This document shows positions 16,872 to 24,894 of a DNA stretch of 32,175 nucleotides, piece after piece. This DNA is from Kiritimatiellia bacterium. GTDB taxonomy: Bacteria > Verrucomicrobiota > Kiritimatiellia > SLAD01. The position numbers were made by a program, and so were the translations under genes. A model generated the notes under the pieces. That model had not been told where the DNA came from and did no database searches. It was given only the letters and a program-made list of their open reading frames with translations. Numbering within the stretch: position 1 is the first letter of the stretch; each line of letters starts with the position of its first letter. The stretch lies in contig SLBD01000187.1 in assembly GCA_007126515.1 (NCBI GenBank), forward strand, positions 1 to 32,175. The letters run 5' to 3'.

Positions 16872-18014
16872 TCACGGAGCCATTTCGTCCCATGTCGAGG
16901 GCATGCGGCGATGGGGCCATTTCCCCTTGACCGTGCCTTGCTGCAGCAGAATCAAACCTGGGTTGGATCGAATCATCGTCTTTAAAGCGCGCTCGTCCGT
17001 TTGATAGAAAGGAAACGTGAGCAGATGCTCTGTGGCGAAAGCATGAATCTCTTCAAAGGGACTACTAGTCAAGGCGATGAGTGAAATGCCATTTTCCGCA
17101 GCCGATGCCGCTAGCGGTTCCACCTCCTCAACAACCACCGATGCACGTGTGGCTTGCAAGTCATCGATGACAACAATCAGTAATACATCATGATCGGCAA
17201 TATAGAATGTTGTGTAGTCTTCGCCCCATTCGTCGTGGATTGAGAAATTCTCGATTTGGGCAGGAATGCCCGGGGCAACCACATCCGTACGCCGGTCAAC
17301 AAAACGCCAGTAGTCCGGATCAGGAACACCTTCGCTCGCCAATTCTTTTTCCGTGATTGCTTTCGTTTCTCCCGTTTCTTTGTGCTGATAAGTGAAGCTG
17401 TGCTGAACGACCGGCGGCGTGCCTGTTTCCACTAAGGTGGGAATGTGATTCCCAATCCGCCAAGGGCGGAAATCAATCACGGGAAGATATAGCAGGGCAT
17501 AAACAGAGAGTCCGAGGATAAAAACGGTCGAGCTGCCCAGCCCGAACACTGCTCGTCTGCGGGGCTTTGCAACAGGTCGCTGGCGGGCATTTCGATAAAC
17601 AACAATCGCTGCAGCCAACAAGCCCAGGTTCTTAAAAAACGTCTGCCAGTTGCTGATGATCCAGGCATCGCCAAAACACCCGCAATGAGGGACTGGATTT
17701 GCAATGGCAATGTACAAAGTGAGCGGAGTAAAGAAAATCATCATACCCAGTCCCAGTGCTGAACTTATCCGGCGCACCCATCCAAAGAGGATCGCACAGC
17801 CAATCACAAATTCACTGGTATTGAGCAGGATGGCCAGCGGCAAAGCAAAATGATTTAGCTGCTCGAGGCCCGCGACAGCGAAGTAATCCTGAATTTTATA
17901 AGCGGTGCCGAGAGGATCTACGGCTTTTACGAAACCGCTGATCGCCAACAAGCTGCCCAAAACGGTGCGGGACAAGGCAACCGCCGGCGACTGGAGCTGT
18001 CTCTGCCATCTCAT
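16872..18014 (-). CDS. MauE/DoxX-like membrane protein with thioredoxin-like C-terminal region (BT_3928-like)
   Basis: A 380-residue inner-membrane protein. The N-terminal half has about four helices of the DoxX/MauE type, with GFVKAVDPLGTAYKIQDYF near residues 27-45 and the MauE-like cysteine motif CGCFGD at 111-116. A further helix at about 158-180 leads to an outside domain whose last 120 residues (VLLIVVIDD..., GISLIALTS..., PGLILLQQGTVKGKW) resemble a thioredoxin-like fold that lacks the CxxC active site. Architecture and partner gene match the BT_3928-type proteins of Bacteroidetes and relatives. In MauE the cysteines are linked to disulfide handling, so a redox role is plausible but unproven. 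Its start overlaps the upstream DUF1573 gene by 4 bases, and it is convergent with murC. Confidence 0.8.
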   Translation of the reverse strand: MRWQRQLQSPAVALSRTVLGSLLAISGFVKAVDPLGTAYKIQDYFAVAGLEQLNHFALPLAILLNTSEFVIGCAILFGWVRRISSALGLGMMIFFTPLTLYIAIANPVPHCGCFGDAWIISNWQTFFKNLGLLAAAIVVYRNARQRPVAKPRRRAVFGLGSSTVFILGLSVYALLYLPVIDFRPWRIGNHIPTLVETGTPPVVQHSFTYQHKETGETKAITEKELASEGVPDPDYWRFVDRRTDVVAPGIPAQIENFSIHDEWGEDYTTFYIADHDVLLIVVIDDLQATRASVVVEEVEPLAASAAENGISLIALTSSPFEEIHAFATEHLLTFPFYQTDERALKTMIRSNPGLILLQQGTVKGKWPHRRMPSTWDEMAP

Positions 18015-18814
18015 GGAGATTCAACTACACCATGGATCCGATAGGTGTATCGCTGTGATTCCGTATTCGCGATAATAAACAAATGTTGGCTGAAAGCGTG
18101 AGGATGATCCTCTACATCTAGTTGCAGAAGAATGGCACCACGCTCGCCTGGAGGCAGTGGATCTTGGGGCCATTCGATTACCCGAGTCCGTACTCCGCCT
18201 CTGACCGTGCGCAGGACCAAAGGTTGATCGCCCTGGTTCTCTATGTCAATACGTGCCTCCAGGCCTGCGATTTGATCCGTGCTCAGAGAGCCCATATCCA
18301 AGCGCTCCTCCAAAAATAAAAGTTGCGGCCCAATCATGGGTGCTGCGGGAGCTGCGGTCTCTCCCTCACTCACTGTTCCTGTGATGCGATGAACTTTTGT
18401 CGGTTCTGTTGCATTGGAAGTGACTGTGATCGTACGACGCACGGTATGCGGTCGCGCGGCGAGTCTAAATTGCGCAGCAATCTGCCCCGTTTCTCCGGGC
18501 ATTAAAGGCGCGCGAGGCCAGTCCGTGATTCTCGTTCCGCAGCATCCTCTGACATTGGATAGGATCAGTGGCTGATCACCGCTGTTCACAAATTCGATCT
18601 TCCGTTGAAAAAGCTCCAAGTCGGCCAGAGTCAACGTTCCCATGTCTAAAGCTGCTTCTGCAAATTCGAGCACAGCACCTGTGGGCTTGGTGTTCTCAGT
18701 CTCCGCAGCATCCACTTTCCAGAGGGATGGAACGCAGAAGAAAAAGATGAGGAGAAAACGGATAGCAGCGGAGTGTGATATCAGGGCTTTACTTGATGTG
18801 CGAATGAAGTCCAT
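18011..18814 (-). CDS. Exported protein with two DUF1573-type repeats
   Basis: A 267-residue secreted protein with a signal peptide (hydrophobic core about 18-31, likely cleaved near VDAAE). Two Ig-like DUF1573 domains follow at about 48-148 and 165-265. They align directly: LDMGTL with LDMGSL, NSGDQPLIL with NQGDQPLVL, and VRGCCGTRITDWP with VRGGVRTRVIEWP. The first repeat keeps the family cysteine pair (Cys91-Cys92); in the second it is replaced by Gly207-Val208. This indicates internal duplication with loss of the cysteines. It precedes the MauE/DoxX-like gene with a 4-base overlap, a pairing also seen in Bacteroidetes-type genomes. Function is not established; a periplasmic partner of the membrane protein is the simplest reading. 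Confidence 0.85.
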   Translation of the reverse strand: MDFIRTSSKALISHSAAIRFLLIFFFCVPSLWKVDAAETENTKPTGAVLEFAEAALDMGTLTLADLELFQRKIEFVNSGDQPLILSNVRGCCGTRITDWPRAPLMPGETGQIAAQFRLAARPHTVRRTITVTSNATEPTKVHRITGTVSEGETAAPAAPMIGPQLLFLEERLDMGSLSTDQIAGLEARIDIENQGDQPLVLRTVRGGVRTRVIEWPQDPLPPGERGAILLQLDVEDHPHAFSQHLFIIANTESQRYTYRIHGVVESP

Positions 18815-18857
18815 TGTGAGTTCCTAACGTCGCAAGTGTTGTTAGATATACCGCAAT

Positions 18858-18885
18858 AATATAGCGTGAAAGGGCTATCAGACAA
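18858..18885 (-). promoter_or_regulatory. Candidate sigma70-like promoter for the DUF1573-MauE/DoxX operon
   Basis: Read on the minus strand, TTGTCT (18885-18880) and TATATT (18863-18858) are 16 bases apart, in the 85-base divergent gap and about 44 bases before the DUF1573 start. Both boxes are close to consensus. Confidence 0.45.
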
Positions 18886-18899
18886 GAGTTAGGTTGTGT

Positions 18900-19433
18900 A
18901 TGGGAGATTTATCGGGATTTTGGGATCGGACCCCGCGTTGGTTCGTTATTGTTGCGGGTTCTTTTGTGGGGATCTCGCTACTGTCTTTGTTACTGCGCCA
19001 CTCGATCATCACTGGCGCGGAAACGACGATGTGGAAATTCGCTGCGGTCCACTTTGCCGGATATATTTTTTTCATTATTTCACCCGTTGAAATCCTGTAC
19101 ATCCACATGCTACGGGAAGGGCATGATGCATGGACACTATTCGGCGTGGCGATGGGTACAGCGCTCTTGGCGCAGGCCATTGATTATGGGATCGGACTTG
19201 CCTTCAGTAATACCCTGATCGAGAAGATTATTGGTGCCCGCAAATACAAACGCAACATGCGTCGCATTGAAGCCTATGGTGGCTGGACCATCTTTTTCTT
19301 CTGTCTCTTTCCTCTTTCATCACCCATCGTCGTATTGGTTGCGGGAATGATCCGTTACTCGTGGAAACAAGTGGCCCTGTTCAGCATTGCGGGCTTAGCA
19401 TTGAAATATGCCATTATACTCCTGTTGGTTTGA
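18900..19433 (+). CDS. VTT/DedA-type (SNARE-associated-like, YqaA-like) membrane protein
   Basis: A 177-residue polytopic membrane protein. Helices are seen at about 15-32, 47-70, 77-98, 124-149 and 156-176. The segment GGWTIFFFCLFPLSSPIVVLVAGM (given here as a family landmark near residues 126-149) matches the conserved re-entrant region of VTT proteins, with prolines and the AGM ending, although the usual Arg before the proline is absent. DedA-type proteins act in membrane homeostasis and lipid-carrier flipping in several bacteria; this one's substrate is unknown. The start is uncertain: ATG at 18900 is chosen, but TTG at 18894 is in frame and no strong ribosome site favours either. It stands alone, divergent from DUF1573 and convergent with the RND gene 18 bases away. 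Confidence 0.75.
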   Translation: MGDLSGFWDRTPRWFVIVAGSFVGISLLSLLLRHSIITGAETTMWKFAAVHFAGYIFFIISPVEILYIHMLREGHDAWTLFGVAMGTALLAQAIDYGIGLAFSNTLIEKIIGARKYKRNMRRIEAYGGWTIFFFCLFPLSSPIVVLVAGMIRYSWKQVALFSIAGLALKYAIILLLV

Positions 19434-19451
19434 ATCCAGGTCTCAGAGGAC

Positions 19452-22400
19452 TCAAGGCACACCGTGTTGGCGGGCAGACTCACTTCTTATATGCACAGTA
19501 AAATAGAGGCAGGGAATCACAACGAGAGTCAACAGCATGGATGTGCTGAGACCTCCAATGACAGCGAGGGCCAACGGCCGCATAATATCCGCTCCTTCTC
19601 CTATCCCGATTGCCAGCGGTGACATGCCGAGTATGGTTGTTAATGTAGTCATCAGGATAGGGCGCAGACGCGTTGCTCCGGCCTCGACGATTGCTTTCTG
19701 CAAGGGCATGTTTTGTTCGCGACGGCCGCTTTCGATATATTCGACCAAGAGAATAGCGTTGTTGACGACGATCCCAACGAGAAGCAATAGTCCGATCAGG
19801 GCTGGCGCAGAGAGGGGGGTGGAAGTAATCCAGAGAATTCCAATCACCCCAATCAGCGCGAGGGGCGCTGATAACAGTATGATCAAGGGACTGCTGATGC
19901 GCTCATATTGAACCGCCATCACAGCAAAGACCAGCAATATCGCCAGTCCGATCACTACGGTCAATTCACGATTCGTATCCTGGATGGTTTCCCACTGGCC
20001 GCCCAGGAGTACATTGTAGCCGTCCGGTAAACCGATGTCGCTGAGACGCGCCTGAATTTCAGTGATCACCGTGCTGATGTCGCTCACGGATGGGTTGAGG
20101 TCAGCGGTCACTCGAACAATCCGGGACTGATTTTCGCGCCAGATGGTTGCAGGGCTGTCGACAACATCAAGCCGCGCGACATCACGCAGAAACGTCGTCT
20201 GATCTCCTTGAGTGGCTACAATCAAATCGCCGAGCCGACCTGTATCGTCTATCTCATCCCGCCGGAGTCGGACTCGAACATCGTACTCTTGGCCACGATC
20301 AAGAAAGCGCGTCGCAACTCCTCCATCTAGCGCAGTACGGACGACAGCGCCGATATCCGCGACTCCCAGTCCGGCCCGAGCCGCACGATCCCGGTCTATA
20401 CGGATTTCCAATAATGGCGATCGATCTTCGTCGCCAAACTCCAAATTCTCCAAGCCAGCAATCCCTTGCAAGCGATCATATACATCCCGTCCGATCATTT
20501 CCAATTGATCCAAGTTGGGACCCGTCAGTCCAACCACGATATCATCGCCGGAACTGGTGAACCGCAGTCCTCTGATTTGCGGAGGCCGAACACCTACGCG
20601 TCCGCCCGGAATATCCAATGCCAGCACAGATTGACGTGCTTGCTGAATCCATCGACCTGCAGGCATGTTGGGGCGCTGTGAGGCAGGAACCAACTGTACA
20701 AGGAATTGTGCGAGACCCGAGTTCTCCGTTACTGTTCCCCCCCAAAGGGTGCCTCCGGCTAAAGTATATACTGTTTGGACGTGCGGATCGTCCAACAGGA
20801 GACTTTCGATCTGGCGCGCGGCAGCAAGAGTATCTTCGGGCGGAGTGCCTGAAGGCAGTCGTAGGCTAACCCGTACTTCACCATCATCCAGAGCTGGCAG
20901 AAATTCTCTGCTGAGTCCGCCCACAAGATGTAGCGCTCCGCTCATGAGCACAACCACGCTGATTAAGACCAGCCAGCGCCAACGTAAGACGGCGGGTAGT
21001 GCATAACGATATCGATCCGCAAGCTTCATCATGCCGGTACCGAACTTCTTGATGATAAGCGTTCGGTGTAATCGGCTACTACGCTTCATCTTGCCGAGCA
21101 AAGCCGCCAGCATGGGGACCAATGTCAAAGCCGCTCCTAGAGTGGCAAGAATGGCAAAGGAGATCGTCAGAATCATTTCACGAAAGACCAAGGCGGCGGC
21201 TCCCGTGATCAATAAGAATGGTAGTACTGCAGCCAGATTGGTCAGGGTTCCCGCTGTGACCGCAGATACGACTTCGCTTGCGCCATCTTCTGCCGCTTGA
21301 TCAGGGGACTTTCCAAGTTCTTCTCGATGCCGGTAAATATTCTCCAGCATCACAATGGCATTATCGAGTAAGAGTCCGACGCCGAGGGCAAGGCCTCCGA
21401 GGCTGATGATATTCAGATTCAAGTCATTTCCAGCCATCAACATAAAGGTGACCATGAGGGCGATGGGAATAGAGAGGCTAACGACAAACGCTTTGCGGAG
21501 GCTGCCCAGAAACAAGAGGATTAACCCCATTGCGAGCAATCCGCCAATCACGGCAGCTGATGCAACGCCCGATAATGCTCCGCGGATGAAGAATGTGGGG
21601 TCCATCGTTGTGCTGAATTCAATGTCTTCGGGAATGAAGCCGGACGTCCGCATGTCGGCGAGGGCGGCAGTGACAGCATCGGACACAGCCACCGTGTTTG
21701 CCTCTGGCTGCTTAAAAACATCCACTTGCGCCGCAGGGCGCCCATTGAGGCGCGCAAACACGCGTTGATCTGCCCCCCCGTCGGATACGAGGGCAATATC
21801 GGAGATGCGAATGGTTGTTCCATCACTCGTATCGCGCACAGGCAGAAGAACACGCTCAATATCGAGGAGGGAGGTGAATAGTCCGATGGTGGTCGTCTGC
21901 ACGTCAAATGAAGCGGCCGCCAGACGCCCTCCTGAGATGTCGACGTTTTCTGCGGCCAACGCATGTTCGACATCGCTTAATGTTAAGCCGTATCGTGTCA
22001 AACGTTGTTGATCAACCGCCACTTCGATTTCTCGGATCTGCCCGCCAATGGCTTCTACCGCCGACACGCCCTCGATCATCAGGAGTTGAGGAGCTAGGGA
22101 ATTCTCTACCCAGTCGGTGACGTCAGCCTCACTGCGTAGTGTGGAGCTGAATCCACCTCGCCAAACAGCTTGCATGCCTGGATCAAACTTTCTGACTCGA
22201 GGCTGGTCCGCCGCGTCGGGCAGCCGATTGCGGATTTGCTCGATATTGCGCGCTACATCCTGCAAGGCAAAATCGAGATTTGTGCCAAAGCTGAAGCTCA
22301 GGTCTAGATCCGTTCGGCCTTGCCGCACCCGGCTTTCAATCCGAGTAAGATTGTCTATACCAGAGACCCCTCGTTCGATGACACGAGTGATTTGCTGTTC

Positions 22401-22616
22401 CATCACTTCGGGGGACACCCCCGGGTAATTCACTGATACACGAATCTGAGGGTATTCAATCGTTGGCAGCAGATCCACTGCCAGTTGCTGCAGCGAAAGT
22501 AAGCCACCTATGAAAACAACTAGCGTGATAGCCAGAGTTCCGATGGGGCGGCGTATCGCCAAGCGTGTAATAGTTGCAAGCCCGCCGCGAAGATGGTCTT
22601 TTCGGTTAGACTGCAT
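19452..22616 (-). CDS. RND-family efflux pump (AcrB/HAE1-like)
   Basis: Inner-membrane proton-driven exporter of about 1054 residues, full length for the family, with two repeats of a membrane helix, a large periplasmic loop and a helix bundle. Helix 1 follows RRPIGTLAITLVVF, and the porter domain opens LPTIEYPQIRVSVNYPGVSPEVME. In helix 4 the segment GLLLDNAIVMLENI has Asp419 and Asn420 where AcrB has Asp407-Asp408. In helix 10, VGIVVNNAILLVEYIE replaces the AcrB Lys940 segment. Both changes are common in non-AcrB HAE subfamilies, so it should still be active. The ATG at 22616 shares a base with the adaptor stop; a GTG at 22619 is an equal alternative. No outer-membrane TolC-like gene is nearby. 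Drug, lipid or other substrates cannot be told apart. Confidence 0.93.
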   Translation of the reverse strand: MQSNRKDHLRGGLATITRLAIRRPIGTLAITLVVFIGGLLSLQQLAVDLLPTIEYPQIRVSVNYPGVSPEVMEQQITRVIERGVSGIDNLTRIESRVRQGRTDLDLSFSFGTNLDFALQDVARNIEQIRNRLPDAADQPRVRKFDPGMQAVWRGGFSSTLRSEADVTDWVENSLAPQLLMIEGVSAVEAIGGQIREIEVAVDQQRLTRYGLTLSDVEHALAAENVDISGGRLAAASFDVQTTTIGLFTSLLDIERVLLPVRDTSDGTTIRISDIALVSDGGADQRVFARLNGRPAAQVDVFKQPEANTVAVSDAVTAALADMRTSGFIPEDIEFSTTMDPTFFIRGALSGVASAAVIGGLLAMGLILLFLGSLRKAFVVSLSIPIALMVTFMLMAGNDLNLNIISLGGLALGVGLLLDNAIVMLENIYRHREELGKSPDQAAEDGASEVVSAVTAGTLTNLAAVLPFLLITGAAALVFREMILTISFAILATLGAALTLVPMLAALLGKMKRSSRLHRTLIIKKFGTGMMKLADRYRYALPAVLRWRWLVLISVVVLMSGALHLVGGLSREFLPALDDGEVRVSLRLPSGTPPEDTLAAARQIESLLLDDPHVQTVYTLAGGTLWGGTVTENSGLAQFLVQLVPASQRPNMPAGRWIQQARQSVLALDIPGGRVGVRPPQIRGLRFTSSGDDIVVGLTGPNLDQLEMIGRDVYDRLQGIAGLENLEFGDEDRSPLLEIRIDRDRAARAGLGVADIGAVVRTALDGGVATRFLDRGQEYDVRVRLRRDEIDDTGRLGDLIVATQGDQTTFLRDVARLDVVDSPATIWRENQSRIVRVTADLNPSVSDISTVITEIQARLSDIGLPDGYNVLLGGQWETIQDTNRELTVVIGLAILLVFAVMAVQYERISSPLIILLSAPLALIGVIGILWITSTPLSAPALIGLLLLVGIVVNNAILLVEYIESGRREQNMPLQKAIVEAGATRLRPILMTTLTTILGMSPLAIGIGEGADIMRPLALAVIGGLSTSMLLTLVVIPCLYFTVHIRSESARQHGVP

Positions 22617-23737
22617 CACGTCTTCCCGCGAGACGTCGGAGAGTTCTCGTCGACAGTAGCTTCAGAGTCGCTATCCCAACGGACGATCCGAACGCTTTGC
22701 TCCTCACGTAATTCCCGAGGGTTTGATGCAACGACAACATCATTGGCTGACAGACCCGCTTGCACTTCAATATAGCCCCCGCGCTCTACCCCAAGTTGAA
22801 CCTCCTTGCGGTAAAGCTGGTCGTCGGCAATGACAAATACATACGGCTCTGCCCTGTCACGGGCCACAGCCGCTACGGGAACGGCCAGCACGTCGGCTCG
22901 GCGGTCAATTCTGGCTTCCGCCCGCACCATGAACCCAACTCTCACTCCATCCTGTATCGCGCGTTCTGGTATTCGAGTGTCTACCCGTAAGAGCCGGTCC
23001 CCTTGTCGCATTGCCGGAGCAATGCGCACAATCGTCAGGTCGAAACAGCAATCTGGCATGGCATCAAACGTTGCTGTGAGAGTCTCTCCCTCGCGAATAT
23101 GGACCGCATCGATTTCCGAAACACGGAATCGCGCCCGGATATCGTCATCGGCGATCAACTCGAACACGGGGGCCCGCGTTTGCACAGCTTCGCCTGGTTC
23201 AACATACCGGGCGGTGATCAAGCCGGCACGCGGGGCGGCAATCACGGAGTTCTCCAAACGGACCTTCCACACCTGTTCGGTGCTGGATGCTACGTGCCAC
23301 GCAGCGCGGGCAGCAAAGTATTCGGCTTCGGCGACAATGTCGCGTGCCCTCAGATCTCTAAGTCGTTCATAATCTAACTTGGCGAGTTCGAGCTGTGCCC
23401 GGGCTCGTTCCAGCTCCGCCTCGGTTTCTGCTTTGTCGAGTCGAGCCAATACATCGCCCGGCTCAACACGATCGCCTTCATCCACATATACACTGTCTAC
23501 AGCCCCACCAGTACGGGCCGCGATTTGAACGCGGGCGCGCGGTTCAACCTCACCCGATAATCGCAATGTCCGGTACAGCTCTCGCGGAGTGACACGATAG
23601 GCCGCAACAGCGATCGATTGGCTAGGGCGGGAATCGGCCAGCGAGTCGCTGCGACAGCTGGCTCCAAATCCAATGATGAGGATGCCGAAGACAACCATGC
23701 AGAGCCTAATCCAAAATCTATCATGCTCATATTTCAT
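22616..23737 (-). CDS. RND periplasmic adaptor lipoprotein (membrane fusion protein)
   Basis: Links the RND pump to an outer-membrane channel. The 373-residue protein starts at the ATG at 23737, giving a lipoprotein signal (hydrophobic core about 9-24, lipobox GASC, Cys28). An in-frame ATG at 23776 would add 13 polar residues. The first half of the lipoyl-like domain reads IAARTGGAVDSVYVDEGDRVEPGDVLARLD, with the coiled-coil hairpin at about 110-170 (AELERARAQLELAKLDYERL). The second lipoyl half is VIAAPRAGLITARYVEPGEAV, followed by the beta-barrel and membrane-proximal domains. The stop overlaps the RND start, so the two are translationally coupled. A pair CC lies in the barrel region (DAMPDCCFD). 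The promoter should lie next to the REP cluster, which begins about 97 bases upstream. Confidence 0.92.
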   Translation of the reverse strand: MKYEHDRFWIRLCMVVFGILIIGFGASCRSDSLADSRPSQSIAVAAYRVTPRELYRTLRLSGEVEPRARVQIAARTGGAVDSVYVDEGDRVEPGDVLARLDKAETEAELERARAQLELAKLDYERLRDLRARDIVAEAEYFAARAAWHVASSTEQVWKVRLENSVIAAPRAGLITARYVEPGEAVQTRAPVFELIADDDIRARFRVSEIDAVHIREGETLTATFDAMPDCCFDLTIVRIAPAMRQGDRLLRVDTRIPERAIQDGVRVGFMVRAEARIDRRADVLAVPVAAVARDRAEPYVFVIADDQLYRKEVQLGVERGGYIEVQAGLSANDVVVASNPRELREEQSVRIVRWDSDSEATVDENSPTSRGKT

Positions 23738-23833
23738 ACAAATGTGTCGCAGGTTCCTGTGGTAGTTAACAGCCATAATGTTCTTTTGGGAGGCTGTTCA
23801 TCGAGATTGAAGTTCTGCCTGCAGGCTGCAGGC

Positions 23834-24000
23834 TTCCGGCTGAAGCCTGTACTACCAACAGTTTCTCGCACCAAAGAGTGTTCGTAGTCCCGCCTTCAGG
23901 CGGTTTCCTTCCTCTCTTCCGGCTGAAGCCGATACTACAAACGGGCTCTCATACCCGCGAGATTCCCTCACTCGAGGTTTGTAGTCCCGGCTTTAGCCGA
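23834..24000. repeat. Four REP half-units left of the RAYT gene
   Basis: Two plus units, TTCCGGCTGAAGCC followed by TACTAC (23834-23861 and 23917-23945), alternate with two inverted units, GTTTGTAGTCCCG or GTTCGTAGTCCCG followed by CTTCAGGCGG or CTTTAGCCGA (23880-23903 and 23977-24000). The pattern is plus, minus, plus, minus, as in BIME clusters. The stretch 23738-24016 contains no gene apart from these units. Confidence 0.85.
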
Positions 24001-24016
24001 CTACACTATCTTCATT

Positions 24017-24652
24017 ATGTATAACTGGCGCAATATGACCGAGCCGCAACGCGCCGAAGCTATCGAGCATCGCCGCCTGCTCCATCGTCCGTTGCACGGT
24101 CCGCCTCACTTCAACGAACGCGGTCGCCACCGCTACCATCTCATCGCCGCCAACTACCAGCATCAGACCATCATCGGCCAAAGCCTGGACCGCATGACTG
24201 GCTTCAGTCAGATACTCTTCTCCGTGTTGGATAAGGGCGAAAACGAGCTTCATGCGTGGTGCGTTTTGCCCAACCATTGGCATGCCTTGATCGGCACAGA
24301 TGATCTAAAGAAACTGCTTAGTGCAATCGGCAAACTCCATGGACGGACCTCTTTTGAATGGAACGGTGAGGAGGAAGCGCGAGGCCGCCAGTGCTGGCAT
24401 CGTTGCGCTGACCGACGCATTCGCTCCGAGGCCCATTTACATGCTGTGCGGAACTATATCCATCATAATCCGGTAAAGCATGGGTACGTAACAAATTGGG
24501 AAGATTGGCCTTGGTCCAGCGCCAGTGATTACCTTCAAGAAGTTGGACTGAAAACCGCCCGTATAATGTGGGAGCAATATCCCATCCTCGATATGGGGAA
24601 GGGGTGGGATGAAAATATAGAATCGCCCTGTGGAGGAAGAATCACCGGCTAA
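24017..24652 (+). mobile_element. rayT: REP-associated tyrosine transposase (RAYT), apparently intact
   Basis: A 211-residue Y1/HUH-superfamily transposase related to IS200/IS605 TnpA and thought to act on REP sequences. The start MYNWRNMTEPQR has the usual family opening, and the HUH motif is CVLPNHWHAL, with His87 and His89. The likely catalytic tyrosine is Tyr148 in RNYIHHNPVKHG, followed by the family ending NWEDWPWSS. No frameshift or stop is seen. The gene is flanked by REP units on both sides, and its TAA stop lies inside the first right-hand unit (GGCTAAAGCC). There are no terminal inverted repeats or target duplication of an insertion sequence, which fits RAYT genes being resident and REPs mobile. 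Confidence 0.9.
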
Positions 24653-24800
24653 AGCCGGTACTACAAACAGGTTTGTCTATTCCAAGGCCGTTCGTAGTCC
24701 CGCCTTCAGGAGGCGCTTTTCCCGCGCGTTCATTTACTCCCTTCCGGCTAAAGCCGATACTGCAAGCAGGTTCTCGCTTCCAATGGTCGTTTGTACTCCC
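24642..24800. repeat. Four REP half-units right of the RAYT gene
   Basis: Plus units at 24642-24671 (ACCGGCTAAAGCC, GGTACTACAAACAGG) and 24742-24770 (TTCCGGCTAAAGCC, GATACTGCAAGCAGG) alternate with inverted units at 24690-24714 (GTTCGTAGTCCCG, CTTCAGGAGGC) and a decayed one at 24789-24800 (GTTTGTACTCCC). The order mirrors the left cluster. The remaining 94 bases up to the next gene hold no recognisable feature apart from its ribosome site. Confidence 0.85.
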
Positions 24801-24894
24801 AACTCCCCAAAAACTCGTGATTGCGGATTGTTGATGAATTGATAGAGTACCGCAGGTTCAATTCAGTAAACCTAATACTGCAAGGAGCTAGTTC

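Noticed and set aside
24017-24652. A standard IS200/IS605 insertion sequence
   Set aside because: No TnpB, no insertion-sequence ends; the YIHHNPVKHG motif and REP flanks fit a RAYT instead.
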